Source: Azospirillum thiophilum
Lineage (GTDB): Bacteria > Pseudomonadota > Alphaproteobacteria > Azospirillales > Azospirillaceae
NCBI RefSeq assembly: GCF_001305595.1
Contig: NZ_CP012401.1
Coordinates: 868,001 to 932,000, forward strand
Length of the DNA: 64,000 nucleotides
Reading direction: 5' to 3'
Part shown: positions 17,149 through 25,230 of the stretch, one piece after another
Position numbering within the stretch: position 1 is the first letter of the stretch
Layout of the letters: each line of letters starts with the position of its first letter
Position numbers and translations under genes: made by a program
The notes under the pieces: generated by a model
The model's input: only the letters and a program-made list of their open reading frames with translations
The model's database searches: none
What the model was told of the DNA's origin: nothing

Positions 17149-18786
17149 ATGACCGACACCCCGCCCCCCACCCTGATCGACGCGGCCCGGCGTTTCCGCG
17201 GCAACGATCTGGCCGGGGCGGAGGAGGTCTGCCGCGCGGTGCTGGCGACCGATCCACACAATGCGGGCGCGCTGCACCTGCTGGGGCTGGTCGCCGCCCA
17301 CAGCGGCCATCCCGACACCGCGCTGGAGCTGTTCGCCCAGGCCATCGCCGAGAACCGGAACGACCCGTCCTTCCACAACAGCCGCGGCAGCCTGCTCTTC
17401 CAGCAGGCCCGCGCGGCGGAGGCGGAGGAGGCGTTCCGCGCCGGCCTCGCCATCAATCCGCGCCTGCCGGAGCTGCACGGCAATCTCGGCAACGCGCTGA
17501 AGGCGCTGGGCCGGCCGGAGGAGGCGGCGGAGAGTTTCCGCACCGCGCTCGACCTGCGGCCCGAGGCTCCGGAGATGCATCATTTCCTCGCCGCCACCCT
17601 GCGCGAGCTGGGCGAGCTCGAGGAGGCGGAGCGCCATTTCCGCATCGCGCTGGACCAGGCCCCCGACTATCTCGACGTCCATTACAGCCTGGCCGAGCTG
17701 CTCTCCACCGGCGGCCGGCTGGAGGAGGCGGAGGCGGAGTTCCGCATCGTTCTCGCCACCGCCCCGCGCTTCGTTCCGGCCCAGGTCGGGCTCGCCCATG
17801 TGCTGCAGAGCCTGGACCGTGCCGCCGACGCCATCGAGGTGATCGAGCAGGCGCGCGAGCAGGCGCCCGACCACCCGATGGTGAAGTTCACCCGCCGGCT
17901 GATCTATTCCAACGCGGTGCCCGGCTGGCACCTGCCGATGATCAACGATTTCGAGCGGAACGACGCCTACCGCCACTCGCTGGAACGGGCGGTGACGCCC
18001 GACTCGCTGGTGCTGGAGATCGGCACCGGCTCCGGCATCGTCGCCATGATGGCGGCACGGGCGGGCGCGAAGAAGGTGGTGACCTGCGAGGTCAACCCGA
18101 TCCTGGCCCGCGTCGCCAAGGAGACGGTGGCGCGCAACGGCTATGCCGAGCGCATCGACGTGGTGCCGCGCCTGTCGACCCAATTGACGGTCGGCGAGGG
18201 CGGCGACCTGCCGGAGAAGGCCGACGTCTTCGTGTCGGAGCTGATCAACATCGGCATGCTGGCCCCGCGCATGCTGTCGGTGCTGCAGCATGCCCGCACC
18301 CATCTGGTGAAGCCGGGCGGCGCCATCATCCCGCGCGCCTCCACCGTCTACGCCATGCTGGTCGAGACGCCGGAGCTCGCCCGCATCAACCCGGTTGAGA
18401 CGGTCGACGGCTTCGACATGGGCAGCTTCGACGTCTTCCGCTCGCCCGGCTACCAGCAGATCGACCTCGGCGCCGACGCCCACACGCCCTTGTCCCGGCC
18501 CTTCACCGCGCTCGAGTTCGACTTCACCCGCAACATGCCGGAGGAGGGGGAGCGGGTGATCGACGTGACCGTCGTCACCGCCGGCACCTGCCACGGCATC
18601 GCCTTCTGGTTCGACCTCTTCATGGACGAGGAGGTGGTCTACAAGTCGGAAAGCCGGTCGCGCACCAACCATTGGAAGCAGGCGATGACCTTCCTGGAGA
18701 AGCCGATCAGCCTGCTGGCCGGCGACCGGCTGCGCATCGTCGCCCGCTACGACAACAACCAGATCTCCTTCGGGATCGACGGGTGA
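17149..18786 (+). CDS. TPR protein fused to a PRMT-like protein arginine methyltransferase
   Basis: A 545-residue fusion. Residues about 5-235 hold six or seven tetratricopeptide repeats (for example GNALKALGRPEEAAESFRTA). Residues about 280-545 are an S-adenosylmethionine methyltransferase: motif I VLEIGTGSGIVAMMAA, post-I CEVNP, a double-E-loop-like SELINIGMLAPRML, and NHWKQAMTFLEKP, which matches the THW loop of eukaryote-type arginine methyltransferases, PRMT7 in particular. The TPR part probably binds protein substrates. The start follows a GGAG. The MFS transporter begins at its stop, so the two are likely co-transcribed. Substrate unknown; bacterial arginine methyltransferases of this type are poorly studied. 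Confidence 0.85.
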   Translation: MTDTPPPTLIDAARRFRGNDLAGAEEVCRAVLATDPHNAGALHLLGLVAAHSGHPDTALELFAQAIAENRNDPSFHNSRGSLLFQQARAAEAEEAFRAGLAINPRLPELHGNLGNALKALGRPEEAAESFRTALDLRPEAPEMHHFLAATLRELGELEEAERHFRIALDQAPDYLDVHYSLAELLSTGGRLEEAEAEFRIVLATAPRFVPAQVGLAHVLQSLDRAADAIEVIEQAREQAPDHPMVKFTRRLIYSNAVPGWHLPMINDFERNDAYRHSLERAVTPDSLVLEIGTGSGIVAMMAARAGAKKVVTCEVNPILARVAKETVARNGYAERIDVVPRLSTQLTVGEGGDLPEKADVFVSELINIGMLAPRMLSVLQHARTHLVKPGGAIIPRASTVYAMLVETPELARINPVETVDGFDMGSFDVFRSPGYQQIDLGADAHTPLSRPFTALEFDFTRNMPEEGERVIDVTVVTAGTCHGIAFWFDLFMDEEVVYKSESRSRTNHWKQAMTFLEKPISLLAGDRLRIVARYDNNQISFGIDG

Positions 18787-18788
18787 GC

Positions 18789-20087
18789 ATGCTGCCCATG
18801 ACGACCGGGCCGGCGGCGCCCTCCCGCCGGGCCATCGTGTCCTGGTGCCTCTACGACTGGGCGAACTCGGCCTACAACACCATCATCACCACCTTCGTCT
18901 TCGCGGTCTATTTCGCCCGCGGCGTGATCGGCGATCCGGTCGAGGGCACCGCGCGGTGGAGTGCGGCGATGACCGCGGCCGGGGTCGCCATCGCGGTGCT
19001 CGGCCCGATCCTGGGCGCCATCGCCGACCGGGCCGGGCGGCGCAAGCCGTGGATGGCGCTGTTCACCCTGGTCACGGTGCTGTTCACCGCCGCGCTGTGG
19101 TGGGTCAGGCCCGACCCGGCCGACGCCGCCTTCGCGCTCGCCTGCGTGGTGATCGCCACCGTGTCGTTCGAGCTGGCCAACGTCTTCTACAACGCCAGCC
19201 TGCCGGGGCTGGTGCCGGCCCGGCTGCTCGGCCGGGTGTCGGGCTGGGGCTGGGGCATCGGCTATTTCGGCGGGCTGGCCTGCCTCGTGCTGGCGCTGGT
19301 CGGCTTCGTCCAGGCGCCGGCACCGCTGTTCGGCCTGTTCGGGATGGCGTGGGCGGACTGGGGGCCGCAGGCCAATGTCCGCGCCACCGCGCTGCTGGCC
19401 GCCGCTTGGTACGGGCTGTTCGCCCTGCCCTATTTCCTGTGGGTGCCGGACGAGCCGTCGACCGGCCATGGCCTGCTGCGGGCGGCGCGCGAGGGGGTGG
19501 CGACGCTGGCCGCCACGCTGCGCGGGGTGCGGCGCCACCGGCAGGTGGTGCGCTTCCTGGTCGCCAGCGCCTTCTACCGCGACGGCATCAACACCATCAC
19601 CGCCTTCGGCGGCCTGTTCGCCGCCGGCAGCTTCGGCATGAGCTTCGAGGAGATCCTGGTCTTCGCCATCGCGCTCAACGTGGTGGCGGGGACCGGCGCC
19701 ATCGGCTTTGCCTGGATGGACGACCGGGCGGGCGCCAAGCCGGTGATCCTGGTCGCGCTGGCCGGGATGACCGCCTGCGGCGTGCCGCTGCTGCTGGCGA
19801 CCGAGCGGCTGTGGTTCTGGGTCTTCGCGCTCGGGCTCGGGCTGTTCTTCGGGCCGGCGCAGGCGGCCGGGCGGTCGATGATGGCGCGGCTGGCCCCGCC
19901 GGGCATGGCGGGGGAGATGTTCGGGCTCTACGGCCTGACCGGGCGCTTCGTCGGTTTCTTCGGGCCGCTGCTGTTCGGTCTGGCGACCCAGGCCTTCGCC
20001 AGCCAGCGCGCCGGCATGGCGACGGTTCTGGCTTTCTTCGTCATCGGCTTCGGGCTTATGCTGGCGGTCCGCGAACCGGCCCGCTAG
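18789..20087 (+). CDS. MFS transporter of the UMF1 (Atg22-like) family
   Basis: A 432-residue integral membrane protein with about 12 hydrophobic helices. The N-terminal signature SWCLYDWANSAYNTIITTFVFAVYFA is cut here to its core, YDWANSAYNTIITTF, which is diagnostic of the UMF1/Atg22 group. A loop with DRAGRRKPWM follows helix 3, as in major facilitator proteins. The yeast relative exports amino acids from the vacuole; bacterial substrates are not established. A GTG at 18783 overlaps the preceding stop as GTGA and may be the true start; ATG 18798 is also possible. Probably in one operon with the TPR-methyltransferase. Confidence 0.85.
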   Translation: MLPMTTGPAAPSRRAIVSWCLYDWANSAYNTIITTFVFAVYFARGVIGDPVEGTARWSAAMTAAGVAIAVLGPILGAIADRAGRRKPWMALFTLVTVLFTAALWWVRPDPADAAFALACVVIATVSFELANVFYNASLPGLVPARLLGRVSGWGWGIGYFGGLACLVLALVGFVQAPAPLFGLFGMAWADWGPQANVRATALLAAAWYGLFALPYFLWVPDEPSTGHGLLRAAREGVATLAATLRGVRRHRQVVRFLVASAFYRDGINTITAFGGLFAAGSFGMSFEEILVFAIALNVVAGTGAIGFAWMDDRAGAKPVILVALAGMTACGVPLLLATERLWFWVFALGLGLFFGPAQAAGRSMMARLAPPGMAGEMFGLYGLTGRFVGFFGPLLFGLATQAFASQRAGMATVLAFFVIGFGLMLAVREPAR

Positions 20088-20192
20088 AAGAAGGGCCGCG
20101 TCAAAGCGCCGCACATGACACCATTCGAGGGCAGAGCTGTTACCTTCGTTTTTGCTGCGACGCACAAATGTCGAAGCCGAGGGGCACGGACC

Positions 20193-20483
20193 ATGCTGCA
20201 CATCAAGGACATCGAGGCGTTCGCCCGCATCAACGAAGCCTTGAACGAAAACGGGAACGGGAACGGCGGAGCGGACGCCGCCGGCACCGCCGGCCCTGAC
20301 GAGGCTGCCGGCGGCGGCGGCCCGACCCATCCGGCGCTGGTGCTGGCGATGCTGGCGACCGGCCGCCTGCCGCTGTCGGCCCTGTCGAAGACCGCCGCCC
20401 CGGACACAGATGCCCCGGACAGCGCCGCCCCGGCCAAGCCGGAGATGCCGGCCCCCTGGGGCCGGCTGTTCCGCCGGCCCTGA
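20193..20483 (+). CDS. Small protein of unknown function
   Basis: A 96-residue product starting MLHIKDIEAFARINEALNEN. The N-terminal 25 residues look like a short amphipathic helix, followed by a Gly/Asn-rich linker, a short hydrophobic-helical piece (THPALVLAMLATGRLPLSAL), and a Pro/Asp/Ala tail ending in PWGRLFRRP. I do not recognise a family. The frame has alphaproteobacterial codon use and a purine-rich GAGGGG 10 bases before the start, so it is plausibly real. It is 105 bp downstream of the MFS gene. Confidence 0.55.
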   Translation: MLHIKDIEAFARINEALNENGNGNGGADAAGTAGPDEAAGGGGPTHPALVLAMLATGRLPLSALSKTAAPDTDAPDSAAPAKPEMPAPWGRLFRRP

Positions 20484-20579
20484 TTGCCGTCTCCGGTTGC
20501 CTGGCCCGACCGTGGCGGCTAGATCGGATCGCGTAAAATCGGCATCGATGTGAAGCGTGAATCCGATCGCCAAACATAA

Positions 20580-20625
20580 GGCTAGAGTTTCGTGCGTTTC
20601 ATATTAAACGCACGAAACTCTAGCC
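20580..20625. repeat. Perfect 20-bp inverted repeat
   Basis: Arms GGCTAGAGTTTCGTGCGTTT (20580-20599) and its exact complement (20606-20625) flank the loop CATATT. A second, shorter inverted pair lies just upstream: GATCGGAT (20523) and ATCCGATC (20562). The arrangement looks like a REP/MITE-type remnant or a strong hairpin downstream of the small gene. Confidence 0.8.
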
Positions 20626-20744
20626 GCCGCCGGGACTGCTGTTTCCAAGCGGGGCACCGAAGCTCCCGGTCCCGACAGGCCGGCGGCCATCTTGAAAGAC
20701 GGAAATTCCATCATCCAGAAGATCGCATCACGGATGCCGATCGG

Positions 20745-21215
20745 TTATTTCCGCCTTTTACTCATCATCGATCGGATAGAGGCACTTACAACGGCTTTAT
20801 TTTCATCAAAAGCCGCACGCATTGAGTTGATATGCTCTTGAACTTTGAAAAAATTCAGTTTCTTTCCTGGAGGAATATCGTCGACATGGACGTGCGTATC
20901 GACACAGAGAAACAGAACATGATCTGGAAACTGCACAAGATATAGCAATGCATCCGATCCGGAGCCGCCAAGGTGCAGATGCATGACGTTATGCTGCAGC
21001 AGGAGCGCATCTGCTGCCCTGTCATGACTCTTCCGGTAATATGGAGACAGATCGCCGCCGATCTTGATCAGCGATTTTATTTTCGCCAGATCATCAAGCT
21101 GACCTTCTGTTAACTTTACGTCGATGTAAAAGCCATCGACCTCATGAATTTTCTTCGCTTTCCTCTCTATCGCTCCCTGCGTGAGAGGAACCAATTTGTC
21201 AGTCTGTTCAGTCAC
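20745..21215 (-). CDS. Hypothetical protein, second gene of a TA-like pair
   Basis: A 156-residue protein with a GTG start inside the last codons of the upstream gene (8-bp overlap), so translation is probably coupled; no clear ribosome site precedes it. It is predicted mixed alpha/beta, with a His-rich core (NVMHLHLGGSGSD, then FLCVDTHVHVDD) and a basic C-terminus (SIRSMMSKRRK). The HLHL phrase recalls the HIHL phrase of YafO-type mRNA interferases, a weak similarity from memory. Base composition is markedly lower in GC than the neighbours, suggesting horizontal transfer. The pair order (small gene first, then this one) and overlap fit a toxin-antitoxin module, but no family is established. 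Confidence 0.6.
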   Translation of the reverse strand: MTEQTDKLVPLTQGAIERKAKKIHEVDGFYIDVKLTEGQLDDLAKIKSLIKIGGDLSPYYRKSHDRAADALLLQHNVMHLHLGGSGSDALLYLVQFPDHVLFLCVDTHVHVDDIPPGKKLNFFKVQEHINSMRAAFDENKAVVSASIRSMMSKRRK

Positions 21216-21408
21216 GCATAAGCTGCCGATAACGAGCTTTCAACTCTTCACTGCTCACATCGGTTATATCGGTGGACCCGACGCGCTGGGCAATGGCGTC
21301 GGCTGCCAGCTTGACGATGCGGCGGGCACGGGCCTTGCCTTCATGCGAGCGTTTGGCCGCATGGGCACGATAGGCTTGGACCGGAGTGGGGGACGACAAA
21401 GCTGGCAT
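21208..21408 (-). CDS. Small basic protein, first gene of a TA-like pair
   Basis: A 66-residue protein preceded by a strong ribosome site (GGAGGG, 9 bases before ATG). The sequence is basic and helical (AKRSHEGKARARRIVKLAADAIAQRV) in its middle, shown here in part as KARARRIVKLAADAIAQ, with a C-terminal helix ending RYRQLMRD. It could be a DNA-binding antitoxin, but I see no named fold. Its last 8 bases overlap the start of the following gene. Lower-GC context than the surrounding core genes. Confidence 0.55.
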   Translation of the reverse strand: MPALSSPTPVQAYRAHAAKRSHEGKARARRIVKLAADAIAQRVGSTDITDVSSEELKARYRQLMRD

Positions 21409-21594
21409 GATAGAACCCTCCAGTTGCGAAATATGATTGCCGGCGCCTGAAAACGCAAGGGCAGGGCAAAGCGCCACCCAGCCTCACCGCGCCCCGGCCG
21501 GCAAGAGACCGGGCCGCCCTTGAACAAAATCCCCAATCACGGAAAATAGTCCTATAAACTCCCCCGCAGTTCCTCTCACCTGCGGAGTCCCGCC

Positions 21595-22248
21595 ATGCCC
21601 GTCGACACCCGTACCCTCGAAGACGACCGCCTCCCCAGCTGGGCGGAGGAGCCGCCGGCACCGGTGGGCGGCTCGCTGGTCCCCGGCTCGCAGTTCCATG
21701 AGGAGCAGTGGATCATGGCCGCCGGCATGCTGGCGCGCGGGAATTCCTTCCTCCAGGTCGCCCGCGCCATGGGATGCAGCCGCACCACGTTATGGCGGGC
21801 CTATTACGGCTCGAAGGATTTCCGCGTCCGCGTCTGGTGGGAGCGCGAGGCGCTGAACCGCGAGGCCGAGCTGCGCCTCTCCTCGCTGCGCGCCCTGGTC
21901 GCCGAGCAGATCGAGCGGCTGGTGTCCTCCGGCGATCCGGCGACGGTGCGCTGGCTGGCCGAGCGGCTCGGCCTGTTCGCCGGCCTCAGCCAGCAACAGG
22001 CCCGGCAGCCCGAACCCGTCCCGCCCCCCTCGATAATCGTGCCCGAACTCGACGATGACGGCCCCGGCCTGCTGCGCGAGCGCACCCCACCCGACCCTGC
22101 CCTCGTCGCCGCGATCCTCAATCGGCCGGAAGCGGACGGTCCGAAGGGCGTCTATCCCTGGACGCTCACCCCGGAAGACCCGTTCCCCAACCTCGCCCCC
22201 GGCCCGGTCCGCCGCCGCGGCGCGGGCGCCTTTGCCCGCATCCGGTAA
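21595..22248 (+). CDS. Putative helix-turn-helix protein
   Basis: A 217-residue protein. Residues about 40-70 read as a helix-turn-helix (GNSFLQVARAMGCSRTTLWR), followed by a charged helical segment (WEREALNREAELRLSSLRAL, EQIERLVSSGDPATVRWLAER). The C-terminal third is Pro-rich and probably disordered. The order, an HTH then a long helical part, is like that of phage terminase small subunits, and it sits beside a lower-GC gene pair, but no large subunit or other phage gene is present. The ribosome site GCGGAG precedes the ATG. Function unknown. Confidence 0.6.
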   Translation: MPVDTRTLEDDRLPSWAEEPPAPVGGSLVPGSQFHEEQWIMAAGMLARGNSFLQVARAMGCSRTTLWRAYYGSKDFRVRVWWEREALNREAELRLSSLRALVAEQIERLVSSGDPATVRWLAERLGLFAGLSQQQARQPEPVPPPSIIVPELDDDGPGLLRERTPPDPALVAAILNRPEADGPKGVYPWTLTPEDPFPNLAPGPVRRRGAGAFARIR

Positions 22249-22331
22249 GGCGAAGCGGCCGAAGCATGGAACAGCGGCCGGAAGACCGTTCCACCATGTT
22301 CCACCGCCCCCGCCCCCGCCCCGCCCCGCCC

Positions 22332-23447
22332 TCACAGCAGCGACAGCTGGTCCCCCGGTGCCGGCGGCGGCCGGAAGCGCGTGCAGTCGAGCCGCCAGCT
22401 CCGCTCGCCCAGCCCGAGCCTGCGGCAGGCCAGCCGGAAACGCTGGCGCAGCAGCTCGGCATGCGGGCCGCTGCCCGTCATCCGCGTGCCGAAGCCGGAG
22501 CGGTAGAGCGCACCGTCCCGGCTCTGCCGCATCAGGCTCAGCACCCGCTCGGCGCGGTCGGGGACGTGGACGCGCAGCCATTCCTCGAACAGCCCGGCGA
22601 TCTCCAGCGGCAGCCGCAACAGGATATAGCTGGCCGCGGTCGCCCCGGCGCCGGCCGCCGCCTCCAGGATGGCGTCCAGCTCATGGTCGTTGAGCGCCGG
22701 GATCATCGGGCTGGCCAGGACCGACACCGGGACGCCGGCCCCGGCCAGGGCGCGGATGGCCTCCAGCCGGCGCGGCGGGGTGCTGGCCCGCGGCTCCATC
22801 ACCCGGGCAAGATCGCGGTCGAGCGTCGTCACCGACAGCGAGACCGAGGCCAGCCCGCTTGCGGCCATCGGCGCCAGGATGTCGAGGTCGCGCAGCACCA
22901 GCGCCGACTTGGTGATGATGCCGACCGGCTGGTTGAAGTCGCGGCAGACCTCCAGCACGCGCCGGGTGATGCCCTCCGTCCGCTCGACCGGCTGGTAGGG
23001 ATCGGTGTTGGCGCCCAGCGCCAGCGGCCGGCAGACATAGGATTTCGCCCGCAGCTCCCGGGCCAGCAGCTCCGCCGCGTTGCGCTTGGCGAACAGCTTC
23101 GTCTCGAAATCCAGCCCCGGCGACAGGCCGAGATAGGCATGGGTCGGCCGGGCGAAGCAGTAGATGCAGGCGTGCTCGCAGCCCTGGTAGGGGTTGACCG
23201 ACTGGTCGAAGGCGACGTCGGGCGACTCGTTGCGGGCGATGATCGAGCGGGCCGAGGCCGGGGAGACGATGGTGCGCACCGGATCGGACAGCGCCCCGTT
23301 GCCACCCTCCTCGTAGCCGGTCCAGCCGTCGTCGGTCAGGACACGGGTCTCGCGCTCAAAGCGGCCGGTGGCGTTGCTGACCGCGCCGCGCCCCTTGACC
23401 GGCGGCCGGCGGATCTCGTCCGGTATTTCGTCCCACATGTCGTCCAT
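22332..23447 (-). CDS. PA0069-family radical SAM protein (Spl-like)
   Basis: A 371-residue radical SAM enzyme. The iron-sulfur motif is C-x3-C-x2-C in NPYQGCEHACIYCFARP near residue 93, followed by LDFETKLFAKRNAAELL, GANTDPYQPVER and the GVPVSVLASPMIPALND loop. This combination defines the PA0069 group, related to the DNA-repair spore photoproduct lyase (SplB). The real substrate of this group is unknown. The promoter region carries GTTC-N7-GTTC, the alphaproteobacterial LexA box, 27-41 bases upstream of the start, which would put it in the SOS regulon and supports a repair role. It is divergent from ahcY. Confidence 0.9.
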   Translation of the reverse strand: MDDMWDEIPDEIRRPPVKGRGAVSNATGRFERETRVLTDDGWTGYEEGGNGALSDPVRTIVSPASARSIIARNESPDVAFDQSVNPYQGCEHACIYCFARPTHAYLGLSPGLDFETKLFAKRNAAELLARELRAKSYVCRPLALGANTDPYQPVERTEGITRRVLEVCRDFNQPVGIITKSALVLRDLDILAPMAASGLASVSLSVTTLDRDLARVMEPRASTPPRRLEAIRALAGAGVPVSVLASPMIPALNDHELDAILEAAAGAGATAASYILLRLPLEIAGLFEEWLRVHVPDRAERVLSLMRQSRDGALYRSGFGTRMTGSGPHAELLRQRFRLACRRLGLGERSWRLDCTRFRPPPAPGDQLSLL

Positions 23448-23473
23448 GGCGGCAGAATAGCCGCGCCGAAAAA

Positions 23474-23488
23474 GAACGTAAAGCGAAC
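23474..23488 (-). promoter_or_regulatory. LexA-type SOS box
   Basis: GAACGTAAAGCGAAC reads GTTC-N7-GTTC on the minus strand, the consensus known for LexA in alphaproteobacteria. It lies 27-41 bases upstream of the Spl-like gene, a position suited to repression. Single box, found by eye. Confidence 0.5.
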
Positions 23489-23545
23489 AAATGCCCTGCG
23501 GTCGGCGGGCCGGGGAACGAGCCGGGCCGAAACATACCGAACATA

Positions 23546-23563
23546 CATAAAGATATCTTTATG
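23546..23563. promoter_or_regulatory. 18-bp palindrome upstream of ahcY (SahR-like operator)
   Basis: CATAAAGATATCTTTATG is a perfect palindrome in an AT-rich patch 136 bases before the ahcY start. ArsR-family SahR regulators of the methionine cycle bind similar ATAAAGATATCTTTAT-type sites in Proteobacteria (recalled from the literature), and ahcY is a standard SahR target. Confidence 0.55.
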
Positions 23564-23698
23564 CTTGCATGGGAGGTGGAGCGCTGATACACCCTTGGTC
23601 AATCGCAGCGGCAAGGCCGGGGATCCGGCAAACCCTGATCACCGGCTCCCGAACCGCTGCTTCCAGAACCACCACCGCCCTCCAGGAGTCATCCCCTC

Positions 23699-25012
23699 AT
23701 GGCCGCCGAATTCACGGACTACAAGGTCAAGGACATCAGCCTCGCGAACTGGGGCCGTAAGGAGATCACCATCGCCGAGACCGAGATGCCGGGCCTGATG
23801 GCCCTGCGGTCGGAGTTCGGCGCCTCCAAGCCGCTGGCCGGTGCCCGCATCGTCGGCTGCCTGCACATGACCATCCAGACCGCCGTCCTGATCGAGACGC
23901 TGACCGCGCTCGGCGCGACCGTGCGCTGGTCGTCCTGCAACATCTTCTCCACCCAGGACCAGGCCGCCGCCGCCATCGCCGCCGCCGGCATCCCGGTCTT
24001 CGCCTGGAAGGGCGAGACGGAGGAGGAGTTCTGGTGGTGCATCGAGCAGTCGCTGCGCGGCCCGGCCTCTGGTCCCAATGCCGGCTGGACCCCGAACATG
24101 ATCCTGGACGATGGCGGCGACGTCACCCAGATCATGCACGACAAGTATCCGGAGATGCTGGACGACGTCCGCGGCCTGTCGGAGGAGACCACCACCGGCG
24201 TCCACCGCCTCTATGAGATGATGAAGAAGGGCACGCTGAAGGTTCCGGCCATCAACGTGAACGACAGCGTCACCAAGTCGAAGTTCGACAACCTCTATGG
24301 CTGCCGTGAATCGCTGGTCGACGGCATCAAGCGCGCCACCGACGTCATGGTCGCCGGCAAGGTCGCCGTTGTCGCCGGCTATGGCGACGTCGGCAAGGGC
24401 TCGGCCGCCAGCCTGCGCTCGCAGGGCGCCCGCGTCATGGTGACGGAGATCGACCCGATCAACGCGCTCCAGGCCGCGATGGAAGGCTATCAGGTCATCA
24501 CCATGGACGAGGCGGCGCCGCTGGGCGACATCTTCGTCACGGCGACCGGCAATGTCGACGTCATCACGATCGACCACATGCGCGCCATGAAGGACCGCGC
24601 CATCGTCTGCAACATCGGCCACTTCGACAGCGAGATCCAGATCGACGCCCTGCGCAATCTGGTCTGGGAAGAGGTCAAGCCGCAGGTCGACGAGGTGGTG
24701 TTCCCCGACGGCAAGCGCCTGATCGTCCTGGCCCAGGGCCGCTTGGTCAATCTGGGCTGCGCCACCGGCCACCCCAGCTTCGTGATGAGCGCCAGCTTCA
24801 CCAACCAGGTGCTGGCCCAGATCGAGCTGTGGACCAACGCCGCCAACTACGAGAACAAGGTCTACGTCCTGCCCAAGCACCTGGACGAGAAGGTCGCCCG
24901 CCTGCATCTCGACAAGATCGGCGCCAAGCTGACCACCCTGACCGAAAAGCAGGCCGCCTACATCAGCGTGCCGGCCGCCGGCCCCTACAAGCCGGACCAC
25001 TACCGCTACTGA
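23699..25012 (+). CDS. ahcY: Adenosylhomocysteinase
   Basis: A 437-residue cytoplasmic enzyme that reversibly hydrolyses S-adenosylhomocysteine to adenosine and homocysteine, removing the product inhibitor of methyltransferases. Visible signatures: [38 protein letters not shown], the NAD-binding loop [10 protein letters not shown] near residue 227, [24 protein letters not shown], and the C-terminal KPDHYRY. The length is normal for the bacterial enzyme with its extra insert ([10 protein letters not shown]). AGGAG precedes the ATG. Upstream lies an 18-bp palindrome typical of methionine-cycle control; a strong terminator follows. The window also encodes users of S-adenosylmethionine (TPR-methyltransferase, radical SAM). 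Confidence 0.97.
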   Translation: MAAEFTDYKVKDISLANWGRKEITIAETEMPGLMALRSEFGASKPLAGARIVGCLHMTIQTAVLIETLTALGATVRWSSCNIFSTQDQAAAAIAAAGIPVFAWKGETEEEFWWCIEQSLRGPASGPNAGWTPNMILDDGGDVTQIMHDKYPEMLDDVRGLSEETTTGVHRLYEMMKKGTLKVPAINVNDSVTKSKFDNLYGCRESLVDGIKRATDVMVAGKVAVVAGYGDVGKGSAASLRSQGARVMVTEIDPINALQAAMEGYQVITMDEAAPLGDIFVTATGNVDVITIDHMRAMKDRAIVCNIGHFDSEIQIDALRNLVWEEVKPQVDEVVFPDGKRLIVLAQGRLVNLGCATGHPSFVMSASFTNQVLAQIELWTNAANYENKVYVLPKHLDEKVARLHLDKIGAKLTTLTEKQAAYISVPAAGPYKPDHYRY

Positions 25013-25030
25013 GCGGGCGTAGGGTTGGAA

Positions 25031-25066
25031 AAGAAGGGCCGTCCCGGTGGGACGGCCCTTCTTCTT
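25031..25066 (+). terminator. Rho-independent terminator of ahcY
   Basis: A perfect 15-bp stem (AAGAAGGGCCGTCCC with GGGACGGCCCTTCTT) and a GGT loop, followed by CTTT, starts 18 bases after the ahcY stop. Confidence 0.9.
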
Positions 25067-25081
25067 TGCGGCACGTATATT

Positions 25082-25230
25082 TCCCTCTCCCGCCCCGGGA
25101 GAGGGAGGGGACCCACGAAGTGGGGAGGGTGAGGGGCATTCCGGACATGGATCATCAATCCTTGGATCACCCCTCACCCTTCCCAAGCTTCGCTTGGGTC
25201 CCTTCCCTCTCCCGGGGCGGGAGAGGGAAC
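25082..25230. repeat. Inverted pair of a ~60-bp dispersed intergenic repeat
   Basis: The left unit (25082-25138) and right unit (25170-25230) are near-exact inverted copies: each has CCCTCTCCCGCCCCGGGAGAGGG, then GGGACCC, AAGCTT-like, GGGAGGGTGAGGGG blocks. The right unit also forms the last 19 codons of the flavoprotein gene. Confidence 0.75.

Noticed and set aside
23564..23698. Possible SAH riboswitch in the ahcY leader
   Set aside because: I could not find the expected conserved core or pairing; the palindrome upstream explains regulation better.
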